Positions 1-7,465 of a DNA stretch of 64,000 bases are shown piece by piece; position 1 is the first letter of the stretch, and every line of letters begins with the position of its first letter. The translations under genes were made by a program, and so were the position numbers. The notes below the pieces were generated by a model. It did not search any database and was not told where the DNA came from. It was given only the letters and a program-made list of their open reading frames with translations. The DNA is from CAZFLD01 sp964519835. Lineage in GTDB: Bacteria > Spirochaetota > Spirochaetia > DSM-27196 > CAZFLD01. The DNA lies in contig CAZFLD010000015.1 in NCBI GenBank assembly GCA_964519835.1, positions 3,471 through 67,470 on the forward strand. Reading direction: 5' to 3'.

Positions 1-502
1 CGCCGACCGCGCCGGCTACCCGGTCCAAGTCGTCTCGGGTCGTGGAGTCCTCGATGGGGATAAGCGCCTCGTCCGTCTCCAAAAGGAGCTTGTAGAGCTG
101 CGCACGACGTTCCACAAAGCGCGGACGCCGACCATAGCCCTCGAGAAGCTTAACGCCGTGACAGACAAGCGCCCGGACGGAGCCTATCGGAAGAGACTTC
201 GAGGCGATCGCCACTCCAAAAAACGCCTTTTGCCGGAACACGGCCTCCTCGGCTTTGGCAAAGACCGTGCGACTATCCCAACCCGCCGCAAGGATGGTGG
301 TGAGTGTTAGCAGTATGTAAAAAATCGTGCCGCCAAGCTCCGGACCTGAAAAACTGGTTGAGAAATCGACACCGACCATAAAGGCCACGACAAGCAGGGC
401 GGCAACCGCCAGGAAAAGAATGCGGCGTCCTCGCGACAAGTGAATCATCACGGTGGAGTCGTCGATCTTTTTGGCCTCGATGCGAGACCGAATCGAGATC
501 AC
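1..502 (-). CDS. Membrane protein of unknown function, 3' end outside window
   Basis: The frame stays open from a GTG at 502 to the window edge, giving at least 167 residues; the carboxyl end is missing. Two hydrophobic segments are visible, about residues 27-43 (LFLAVAALLVVAF) and 57-73 (FYILLTLTTILAAG), followed by a basic, soluble stretch, so it probably has two membrane spans with a cytoplasmic tail. The GTG lies just past the OppF-like stop codon (508-510), so it is translationally close to the transporter operon. An ATG at 448 is an alternative start that would sit directly before the first span. I do not recognise the family. A link to peptide uptake is inferred only from position. Confidence 0.6.
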   Translation of the reverse strand, partial: MISIRSRIEAKKIDDSTVMIHLSRGRRILFLAVAALLVVAFMVGVDFSTSFSGPELGGTIFYILLTLTTILAAGWDSRTVFAKAEEAVFRQKAFFGVAIASKSLPIGSVRALVCHGVKLLEGYGRRPRFVERRAQLYKLLLETDEALIPIEDSTTRDDLDRVAGAVG

Positions 503-507
503 TATCT

Positions 508-1701
508 CTAGCCGTTTGGTGGGTTGTGACACGCAATGACGTGCCCTTCCTGACCCTTTTCGAGAACCGGCGTCACTGTCGTGCAAATCTCGGTCTTGTA
601 AGGGCACCTCGGATGAAAGGGGCAGCCCGGCGGTGGATTGACAGGGCTCGGCACGTCGCCTTCGAGAATGATCTCCTCGCCCTGGACGTCGGGATCCGCA
701 ACCGGAACAGCCGACAGCAAAGAGATGGTGTACGGGTGGCGCGGATTCGCGTAGAGCTGGTTCGAAGTTGCCAACTCCACGACTTTTCCCAAGTACATCA
801 CGGCAACCCTGTCCGACACGTACTGAACGACACTTAGATCGTGGGCGATAAAAATGTAGGTTAGATCGAAGTCGTCTTGCAGAGAAATCAGCAGGTTCAG
901 AATTTGCGCCTGAATCGACACGTCCAGGGCGCTCACCGGTTCGTCACAAACAATAAGCGACGGGGTAAGTGCCAATGCCCGCGCAATACCAATCCGCTGC
1001 CGCTGACCGCCTGAAAACTCGTGGGGATACCTGTTTGCGGCGGCCTTGGGCAGACCCACTTTGTCCAGCAGTTCCATAACCCACGCGTCGAGCTCTTTTC
1101 CCCGGTGGGTCCCGTACTCACGGGGGCCCTCGCCGACTATGTCCTTGACCGTCATAATTGGATTCAGCGACGCCCAGGGGTCCTGGAAGACCATCTGAAC
1201 ACGTCGCCGCTTGTCTTTCATCGTCCGAGTGGACATCGACAGAATATCGCTCCCCGCGGCCATTTCGTCGGCGGCGTTGCGCTTGTCGAGAATCTCACGC
1301 CGAAGGGCACGAAGCCGGTCTTTGTCGCCCTTTGTCTTTTCCAGCTTCGCGCCGATCTCATCGAGCTCAGCCTCGGCCGCCGCGATTTGGTCGTCCAGCT
1401 CATCCACCCGCTCCATAACCGCCGGATCGGGCTCGAGGTAGACTCTGCCGCCGTCGGGCTCGTATAGCCGCAAGAGGCAGCGCCCCACGGTAGTCTTGCC
1501 GCAGCCGGACTCGCCGACAAGACCAAGAGTTTCACCCTTTTTTAGGGTCAACGAGACTCCATCAACAGCTTTGAGCCTAAGTGTTTTATTGGAAAATGGG
1601 CCGGCCTTTACCGGGAACGTCTTTTTGAGGTTCCGGACTCGGAGCAGGAGGTCCGTATCCGTGTCCGCCCTAACCGGCGTTGTTGTCTGCTGATCCGCCA
1701 T
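508..1701 (-). CDS. oppF: Oligopeptide ABC transporter ATPase, OppF type, with coiled-coil insertion
   Basis: Cytoplasmic ATPase subunit of a peptide/nickel-type importer, 397 residues. Visible motifs are Walker A GESGCGKT (63-70), Q-loop VFQDP (171-175), signature SGGQRQRIG (about 230), Walker B LIVCDEP (249-255), H-loop AHDLS (about 287), and the C-terminal OppD/F tail with GCPFHPRC and a further Cys. The oddity is a charged insertion at about residues 91-152, between Walker A and the Q-loop. It is rich in Glu, Lys, Ala and Leu (MERVDELDDQIAAAEAELDE) and looks like a helical hairpin. The paralogue at 52518-53633 lacks it. The gene overlaps the end of oppD by 32 bases and is the last transport gene of the operon. 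Confidence 0.93.
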   Translation of the reverse strand: MADQQTTTPVRADTDTDLLLRVRNLKKTFPVKAGPFSNKTLRLKAVDGVSLTLKKGETLGLVGESGCGKTTVGRCLLRLYEPDGGRVYLEPDPAVMERVDELDDQIAAAEAELDEIGAKLEKTKGDKDRLRALRREILDKRNAADEMAAGSDILSMSTRTMKDKRRRVQMVFQDPWASLNPIMTVKDIVGEGPREYGTHRGKELDAWVMELLDKVGLPKAAANRYPHEFSGGQRQRIGIARALALTPSLIVCDEPVSALDVSIQAQILNLLISLQDDFDLTYIFIAHDLSVVQYVSDRVAVMYLGKVVELATSNQLYANPRHPYTISLLSAVPVADPDVQGEEIILEGDVPSPVNPPPGCPFHPRCPYKTEICTTVTPVLEKGQEGHVIACHNPPNG

Positions 1702-2767
1702 CTGATTTCACCTTACTCTGTTGTTTTGCCTGGCGCTGGAGTTTTTTTACCTCAGCGAACGCCGGAGTCTGTCGTACTTCATTGCTGTACAAGTAACACC
1801 GAACCTGATGCCCATCCTCGATTTCCACAAGGGCGGGCTCTGCCTCCCAACACTTGGGCATGACTTTAGGACAGCGAGGTGAAAACCGGCAGCCTTTTGG
1901 GAAATTGCGGGCGTCGGGCAGAGTCCCTGGAATCGCACGGAGAAGACTTCGCGTTCCGTCTTGTTTGAGTTTGGTCTGACCCAGAACGGGGACCGAGTCC
2001 AAGAGCCCCTGTGTATAGGGGTGGAGCGGCCGTTTGAACACTTCGCGGACCTCGGCCGACTCCACCACAACGCCGGCGTACATAACAATAACCCTGTCCG
2101 TGAAGCTCGCGATAACCGCCAGGTCGTGGGTAATAAACATTATGGAGGTGTCGACCCGCTCTTTGAGCTCCGCCATCAGCCGGAGAATCTGCGCCTGGAT
2201 TGTCACGTCCAACGCGGTGGTGGGCTCGTCCGCAATCATGATCGAAGGCTCGCAGGCCATGGCCATAGCAATCATAACTCGCTGGCGCAGGCCGCCGGAG
2301 AGCTGGAAGGGGTACTCACCCACACGCTCTTGGGGGTCGGAGATACCTACCATAGATAGAAGCCGAATGCTTTCTCGGTGGGCCTCTTCCTTGGACATGT
2401 CACGATGCAGGAGGAGTCCTTCAGAAATCTGGAAGCCTATCGTAAAGATCGGATTCAGAGAGGTCATCGGCTCCTGGAAGATCATGGAGATCTCATTGCC
2501 GCGGACCTTGCGCATTTCGTCTGGGGAGATCTTGAGCAGGTCGCGGTTCTTGAGCAGTACCTCACCACCCTCTATCTTGCCGGGAGGGTCCGGCACCAGG
2601 CGCATGATCGACATCGACGTCTGGGACTTGCCACAACCGGACTCACCGACAATGCCAAGCGTTTCGCCTCTGTGCACGGTGAAATCCACACCGTCGACGG
2701 CACGCACGGTGTAACCGTACATGTGGAAATACGTCCGTAGGTTTTTGACTTGAAGAAGTGGTTCCAT
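1670..2767 (-). CDS. oppD: Oligopeptide ABC transporter ATPase, OppD type
   Basis: Second ATPase of the importer, 365 residues, forming a heterodimer with the OppF-type subunit under the two permeases. Walker A is GESGCGKS (41-48), followed by FQEPMTSLNP, the signature LSGGLRQRV, Walker B IMIADEPTTALD and the switch histidine in MFITHDLAV. The OppD/F C-terminal extension carries GCRFSPRCP. The carboxyl tail (about the last 35 residues) is polar and Lys/Gln rich, and its coding overlaps the start of oppF. It starts 17 bases downstream of oppC. Family and role are secure; the exact substrate class (oligopeptide, dipeptide or another solute) cannot be read from the ATPase. Confidence 0.94.
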   Translation of the reverse strand: MEPLLQVKNLRTYFHMYGYTVRAVDGVDFTVHRGETLGIVGESGCGKSQTSMSIMRLVPDPPGKIEGGEVLLKNRDLLKISPDEMRKVRGNEISMIFQEPMTSLNPIFTIGFQISEGLLLHRDMSKEEAHRESIRLLSMVGISDPQERVGEYPFQLSGGLRQRVMIAMAMACEPSIMIADEPTTALDVTIQAQILRLMAELKERVDTSIMFITHDLAVIASFTDRVIVMYAGVVVESAEVREVFKRPLHPYTQGLLDSVPVLGQTKLKQDGTRSLLRAIPGTLPDARNFPKGCRFSPRCPKVMPKCWEAEPALVEIEDGHQVRCYLYSNEVRQTPAFAEVKKLQRQAKQQSKVKSDGGSADNNAG

Positions 2768-2784
2768 GTTTTGTTACTAACGCC

Positions 2785-4230
2785 CTAGTGTTTACTCTTC
2801 GGGTCTACAGAGTCCCGGATTCCGTCACCAAAAAAGTTCCACGCAAGAATCGCAAGAAAGATCAAAAACCCGGGAATAAGTATCCACGGGAAATCACGTA
2901 CTACGCGAAGTTGCCGCGCAGCGGAGAGCATTAGGCCCCAGCTCGACTGCGGCTCCGTGATGCCAAGTCCCAGGAGGCTCAGCGCAGACTCTCCAAGGAT
3001 GTACCCTGGAATGGTAAGGGTAATCTGGATGATCACAAAGGAGAACGTGTTTGGCAACACGTGTCGTGTTATGACCTTCATGTGGCTGAGCCCCATCGTG
3101 CGAGCGCTCATGACGTAGTCCTCGCTCTTTATGGAGAGCACAAGGCCCCGAATGATACGCGCCAAGCTTGCCCATCCAACGCCCGACAGGATTATGACAA
3201 TCAACAAATAGACTTGCACCGATGTTAGGCTTGGTGGGAATGCCGCGCGTAGAGTCAGCAGCAAATAGAGAGACGGGAAGGAGATAACAACCTCGGCGAT
3301 CCGCATTAAGACGTTGTCCACCTTACCACCGGTATAACCGGCAACCCCACCGATCAAAAGACCAAGAAAGAAGGTGATCGCAGCTCCCACAAGACCAACG
3401 GAGAGGGAGATTCGGGAGCCGTGCAATAGCCGCGACATAATGTCACGGCCGAGGTGGTCCGTGCCCGAAAAGAAGTAGCCGCCGGTGGGGGACGCCAGAA
3501 GGTGAGTGTTTGTGCTGAACAAGCCGAGGAAGCGATACGGGATGCCTTCGGCAAAAAAGCTCAGGAAGTTTTTGTTACCCTTGGCAATCCACAGCTCCAA
3601 CGGCACTTCACGCCCCTCGCGCACCCGTGTGCCGAGCAAAAAGCGCACTTGCTCATCCGGGTTCTCACTTGCCTCCACCTCTCGGATAGCTTGCTCCAGA
3701 CGTCCAATCTCGGCACTGTCCATGTCTAAGCCATAGTGGCCGGCGGTGTCGGCGAGCAACTGCTCCCGGCGCTCAACAACATTGCTTTGCATGGCGATCG
3801 AGCGCATTTCTTTTTCGTTTGGGAACGTCTCGATCGTCACTATCCGCATGGTGCGCTCCGGCACAACGCCGTAGATGCGTCGCGCCTCGTTAACCTTGCG
3901 CTGCTCGAACACGTATGGCCGGAATATGCGCCCATCGGGACCGTCCCACATAAAGTAGATATGAGCCGGCGGATGATAGGCCTTGCCTTTGTCGGTCCAG
4001 GTCATATCGTATGGGGCAAGGAAGTCGGATAGTATCGCAAGAAGATAAAAGAATATCAGAATTCCGAGGCCGATTTTGCCTAGACGGTGCTTTTTGAAGC
4101 GACGAAGATAGATACTCCAAATAGACTCGGGCCGGTCGACAAAACCCTCTCGCGATTTGATCTCGTCTTGAGCGGCCGCCTGCTCGACGGCCGCCCTCTT
4201 GTTGATGTCGACGGAGGTGTGTCTTGCCAT
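2785..4230 (-). CDS. oppC: Oligopeptide ABC transporter permease, OppC type, long external domain
   Basis: Inner-membrane permease of 481 residues, well above the roughly 300 typical of OppC. An N-terminal OppC_N segment with the first span (LGKIGLGILIFFYLLAILSDF, about 51-71) is followed by some 175 mostly polar residues before the conserved core begins at about 255 (GTDHLGRDIMSRLLHGSRIS). The core has five further spans and the EAA-type cytoplasmic loop (SARTMGLSHMKVITRHVLPN) that contacts the ATPases. The long section between span 1 and the core should lie outside the membrane and could touch the binding protein. The ATG shares one base with the oppB stop (TGATG), which suggests coupled translation. 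Confidence 0.93.
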   Translation of the reverse strand: MARHTSVDINKRAAVEQAAAQDEIKSREGFVDRPESIWSIYLRRFKKHRLGKIGLGILIFFYLLAILSDFLAPYDMTWTDKGKAYHPPAHIYFMWDGPDGRIFRPYVFEQRKVNEARRIYGVVPERTMRIVTIETFPNEKEMRSIAMQSNVVERREQLLADTAGHYGLDMDSAEIGRLEQAIREVEASENPDEQVRFLLGTRVREGREVPLELWIAKGNKNFLSFFAEGIPYRFLGLFSTNTHLLASPTGGYFFSGTDHLGRDIMSRLLHGSRISLSVGLVGAAITFFLGLLIGGVAGYTGGKVDNVLMRIAEVVISFPSLYLLLTLRAAFPPSLTSVQVYLLIVIILSGVGWASLARIIRGLVLSIKSEDYVMSARTMGLSHMKVITRHVLPNTFSFVIIQITLTIPGYILGESALSLLGLGITEPQSSWGLMLSAARQLRVVRDFPWILIPGFLIFLAILAWNFFGDGIRDSVDPKSKH

Positions 4231-5363
4231 CAGCCTATCCTTACCCGCGGGTCAACAAAGGCCAAAAGAATGTCGGCAATCAGGTTGCCGACTACCAAAA
4301 GCGCCACGCCGTAGATAAGGCTGCCGACGACCAGGTACAGATCCTGCGATAAGACCGCTTGGAGTATTAGCCGCCCCAAGCCCGGCCATGCTACGACGTT
4401 TTCCACCAGTGCCGAACCGGCCATAATTGCACCGAGCTGGAATCCAAGGATCGTAATCATCGGATTGATGGCATTGCGAAGTGCGTGGCGGTACACCACT
4501 ACGTTTTCCTTTTGTCCTTTTGCTCGGGCGGTGGTGATGTACTGCTGGTTCATGATCTCGAGCATATTGGCACGCATAATACGCGTAAGGCCCGCCATGG
4601 CGGAGGTTCCCAGGACAAACACCGGCACAATCATATGCCTTGCTACATCGAGTATCCGACCGACCAGGGGCAAGGTGTCGTGATCGATGGAGGTCATGCC
4701 TCCTATCGGCAACCAGTTACCCGTCGAAGAGATGATGTAGAGCATCAAAAAGGCCAAAAAAAAGTTTGGAATCGCCAGGCCGACAAAGGCGAAGACCGAG
4801 ATAACCTGGTCCTTCCATTTGTACTGGTTTCGTGCCGCCATAATGCCGGCAGGGATACTAAAGCCCCACGCCAATGCGAGGGCGGTAAACGCCAGGAGTA
4901 TGGTAGCTCCGGCTCTTTGGAGCACAAGCGCAAAGACCGGCGCCTTGAAGATTTCCGAGTAGCCGAAATTTCCGCGTATGGCGTTCCAGACGTACTTGAA
5001 GAATTGAACGTACCAGGGCTGATCGAGACCAAAGCTCTGCCGAAGGTTTTCAACAACCTCTGCGTCTATGTTTGGGTTTAGCGCCAGTTGTGTGAAGATA
5101 TCGCCGGGAGCGAGCTGGATCAGCGCAAAGCCGATGGCAATAACGGCCAGGATGATGGGAATCATATGGATAAGCCTGCGAACGACAAATCGCAACAATG
5201 CCGGACTTAGCCATATCAGCCTCACCAACCACATAACAACTTCGGCCATAAACAGGGCCAAGAGCCAGCCCCACCCCGCCGCAAAAGTCAGTAGCGCCCA
5301 GATGACAAGGTCGCCGGGAAACGTCCACCGCCAGTTGAAGCGCGCCTTGGTCTTTGTTTCCAA
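4230..5363 (-). CDS. oppB: Oligopeptide ABC transporter permease, OppB type
   Basis: Inner-membrane permease of 377 residues. The usual OppB start is recognisable only at about residue 58 (RFVVRRLIHMIPIILAVIAI). Before it lies an extra hydrophobic N-terminal portion (VIWALLTFAAGWGWLLALFM and a following segment) that probably adds one or two membrane spans. The conserved loop TARAKGQKENVVVYRHALRN is present. Translation starts at TTG 5363, chosen because CGGAGGA lies five bases upstream; no ATG fits. A strong hairpin terminator lies between this gene and the binding-protein gene, so permease expression is probably lower than that of the binding protein. Confidence 0.92.
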   Translation of the reverse strand: METKTKARFNWRWTFPGDLVIWALLTFAAGWGWLLALFMAEVVMWLVRLIWLSPALLRFVVRRLIHMIPIILAVIAIGFALIQLAPGDIFTQLALNPNIDAEVVENLRQSFGLDQPWYVQFFKYVWNAIRGNFGYSEIFKAPVFALVLQRAGATILLAFTALALAWGFSIPAGIMAARNQYKWKDQVISVFAFVGLAIPNFFLAFLMLYIISSTGNWLPIGGMTSIDHDTLPLVGRILDVARHMIVPVFVLGTSAMAGLTRIMRANMLEIMNQQYITTARAKGQKENVVVYRHALRNAINPMITILGFQLGAIMAGSALVENVVAWPGLGRLILQAVLSQDLYLVVGSLIYGVALLVVGNLIADILLAFVDPRVRIG

Positions 5364-5374
5364 TTATTCCTCCG

Positions 5375-5413
5375 AAAAAAAAAGAACCCGCCCCCCAAGA
5401 ACCGGGGGGCGGG
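5375..5413 (-). terminator. Intra-operon rho-independent terminator between oppA and oppB
   Basis: Read on the minus strand, a perfect 10-bp GC stem (CCCGCCCCCC pairing GGGGGGCGGG, 5387-5396 with 5404-5413) has a 7-base loop and is followed by a run of eleven T and one C (5375-5386). The position after the binding-protein stop and directly before the oppB ribosome-binding site suggests partial termination, or a 3' end that stabilises the binding-protein message. Confidence 0.88.
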
Positions 5414-5422
5414 ATAGGAATA

Positions 5423-7237
5423 CTACATGCGGTCTTTGTCGTAAATGACTTCGAGAAGGGCACCCGTGCCGTAGCCGTCGATCGGGTGCGGATAGATGTT
5501 ACCCCAGTTTGAGCGATATGCGCCCATAACCGCGGCGTTGTAGGTGAATACCCACGGAACCTCTTCGATCCAAATCTCCTGCAGGGTCTGGTATCCGCGC
5601 TTTCTCTGCTCCTCGTCGAGGGTCAGGTTGGCAACGTCCCAGGCCTCGTCAACACGAGCTTCCCAGTCGCGCTGTGGCTCTTCCTGGAGCGGCTCGACCA
5701 TATGGAGGTTTCCAGATGACGGATAGACGTTTGCTCCGGAGATCGGGTCGACCGAACCGGTAAGACCGATAATAATCATCTCCCAGTCGTAGCTGGAAAG
5801 GAGCTTACCGACGATGGCGTTGAAGTCGCCCGGGCGGAAGGTTACGTCCAGACCAACGTTTTGCATTTCCTGGCTCACGATCTCACCGATCTGGACCCGC
5901 GCCGTGCTCGACGTATTGGTCTCGAGGACAAGCTCGATCTTGTTACCGTCGGGATCCTCGCGGTAGCCGTCGCCATCGCGATCGATATAGTCGATGGAAT
6001 CCAAGAGCTCTTCAGCCCTTCCGGGATCGTACTCAAACGCCGCGTCCGGAGCACCGTCCCAATAGTAGGGGCTGTTGGTCCAAATCGGAGAGTACTGAGG
6101 ATAGCCAAACCCAAAAGCAACGTTGTTGATAATGGTCTCGCGGTCGACGAGGTAGGCAATTGCCTGGCGGAACGTCTTGTTGTTCATCCAGGTGACCTTG
6201 GGCTCGTCAAGACCGGCGTCGCCTTCGCCTCGGATCGGGTTTTGGTTCATCGTCAAGAACTGAGTGGAGGAGGAGGGGCCAACGTTATAGATGGTAAAGT
6301 TCTGCTCTTCCTGCAGGTCTACGAGCGTTGCATAGTCTTCGCCGCGGAGACCGTAGCTGTCGAGCTGGCCGGCGGTAAATTGCTGCAGCGAAGTATCCTG
6401 GTCCGGGACGATGGAAAAGACAACTTCTTCGAGATACGGAAGCTGAGTGCCGTCGGCGTCGGTCTCCGCGTAGTTGGGATTGGCGCGAAGAACAACACGC
6501 TGGCCGGGAACGTAGTCTTGAAGCAGAAACGGACCGTTTCCGACGATTTCGGTGGGGTCAGAGTCTACGCCCCAAAGGGAACGGATACCGGCCGCTCCTT
6601 CAGACTCGTACACAGGGCCAAAGATGTGCATGGGGACCGGGGAGAGGGACGACAGGGTCAGAAGCCCGGCGTAGAGCTCAGGCGTGGTTACCCGGATTGT
6701 GTAATCGTCGAGAGCTTCCCAGGTAGCGGGCTCACCGCCGACAAACTGCGAGCTTCGAGCATTACTTTCGATCTCCGGATCCATGATAAGCTCGTTCCTA
6801 CCGTCCACCCAGTCATGAGCCGTGAGGGGCTCACCGTCGGACCATTGGAGGCCCTCGGGAAGATCAAAAGTGACCGATAGGTTGTCGCCCGAAATCTCGT
6901 AACTCTCGGCAATCCAGGGCTCCCATTCCAGGGTGAACTGGTTACGTCGAATCAGGGCCGCGTAGAGCTGCCCGGTGATATCGGTGGTCGAGGTTTCGGC
7001 AGCGATGACCGCGTTGAATGAACGGGGATCGCTAATACTCGAGAGAACATAGCGTCCGCCCTTTACACCGGTCTCAAATTCTCCGGACGTGTGATCTACG
7101 TCGGTAAGGCCTGCAAATTGACCTTCTTGCTCGTCGGCTTCAGGGTCGATTATCTGTTCGCCACTACCGCCGGCAAAGACGGAAGAAACGGACAGGACCA
7201 TGAGCAGCACAAGCGCCAGCAGCGAAAGCTTTTTCAT
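5423..7237 (-). CDS. oppA: Peptide/nickel-type ABC transporter substrate-binding protein
   Basis: Extracytoplasmic receptor of family SBP_bac_5 (cluster C), 604 residues. A signal peptide covers about residues 1-22 (MKKLSLLALVLLMVLSVSSV) with a likely signal-peptidase site after VFA. There is no lipobox cysteine, so it is periplasmic or held in another way. Family landmarks include TFDLPEGLQWSDGEPLTAHD, GNGPFLLQDYVPGQ and FRQAIAYLVDRETI. The tail contains a sequence typical of long dipeptide/oligopeptide receptors (PHPIDGYGTG). RBS AAGGAGGG precedes ATG 7237, and a promoter candidate lies at 7276-7304. It is first in the operon and separated from the permeases by a terminator. Confidence 0.93.
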   Translation of the reverse strand: MKKLSLLALVLLMVLSVSSVFAGGSGEQIIDPEADEQEGQFAGLTDVDHTSGEFETGVKGGRYVLSSISDPRSFNAVIAAETSTTDITGQLYAALIRRNQFTLEWEPWIAESYEISGDNLSVTFDLPEGLQWSDGEPLTAHDWVDGRNELIMDPEIESNARSSQFVGGEPATWEALDDYTIRVTTPELYAGLLTLSSLSPVPMHIFGPVYESEGAAGIRSLWGVDSDPTEIVGNGPFLLQDYVPGQRVVLRANPNYAETDADGTQLPYLEEVVFSIVPDQDTSLQQFTAGQLDSYGLRGEDYATLVDLQEEQNFTIYNVGPSSSTQFLTMNQNPIRGEGDAGLDEPKVTWMNNKTFRQAIAYLVDRETIINNVAFGFGYPQYSPIWTNSPYYWDGAPDAAFEYDPGRAEELLDSIDYIDRDGDGYREDPDGNKIELVLETNTSSTARVQIGEIVSQEMQNVGLDVTFRPGDFNAIVGKLLSSYDWEMIIIGLTGSVDPISGANVYPSSGNLHMVEPLQEEPQRDWEARVDEAWDVANLTLDEEQRKRGYQTLQEIWIEEVPWVFTYNAAVMGAYRSNWGNIYPHPIDGYGTGALLEVIYDKDRM

Positions 7238-7275
7238 GCTTGTCCCTCCTTAAGGATGTGAATATATGACGTTCT

Positions 7276-7304
7276 AAAGTACAAGAAAATACACTCTCGT
7301 GCAA
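7276..7304 (-). promoter_or_regulatory. Candidate sigma-70 promoter of the first peptide transporter operon
   Basis: On the minus strand TTGCAC (7299-7304) and TACTTT (7276-7281) are separated by 17 bases, about 38 bases before the oppA start codon. The region between the hydrogenase stop and this promoter (7305-7465) shows no gene. I see only an imperfect CCCACG/CGTGGG pair that might help end the hydrogenase transcript. Confidence 0.5.
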
Positions 7305-7465
7305 GTCTGATACGTTCTTAACATGCCGAAAATCGCGACAGATAGGTCGTTTTTGGTAAAGAGGCCTACGCAGAGGTAGCAAAACGGAATCTTCAGGAGT
7401 GTCAAACCGGCCTCACGCTTCGACCCACGGACAAACCGGGGATCGAGGAGCGTGGGTAAAAAGAC

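Noticed and set aside
5861..6880. 339-codon plus-strand open frame opposite the first receptor gene
   Set aside because: Shadow of the receptor coding sequence.
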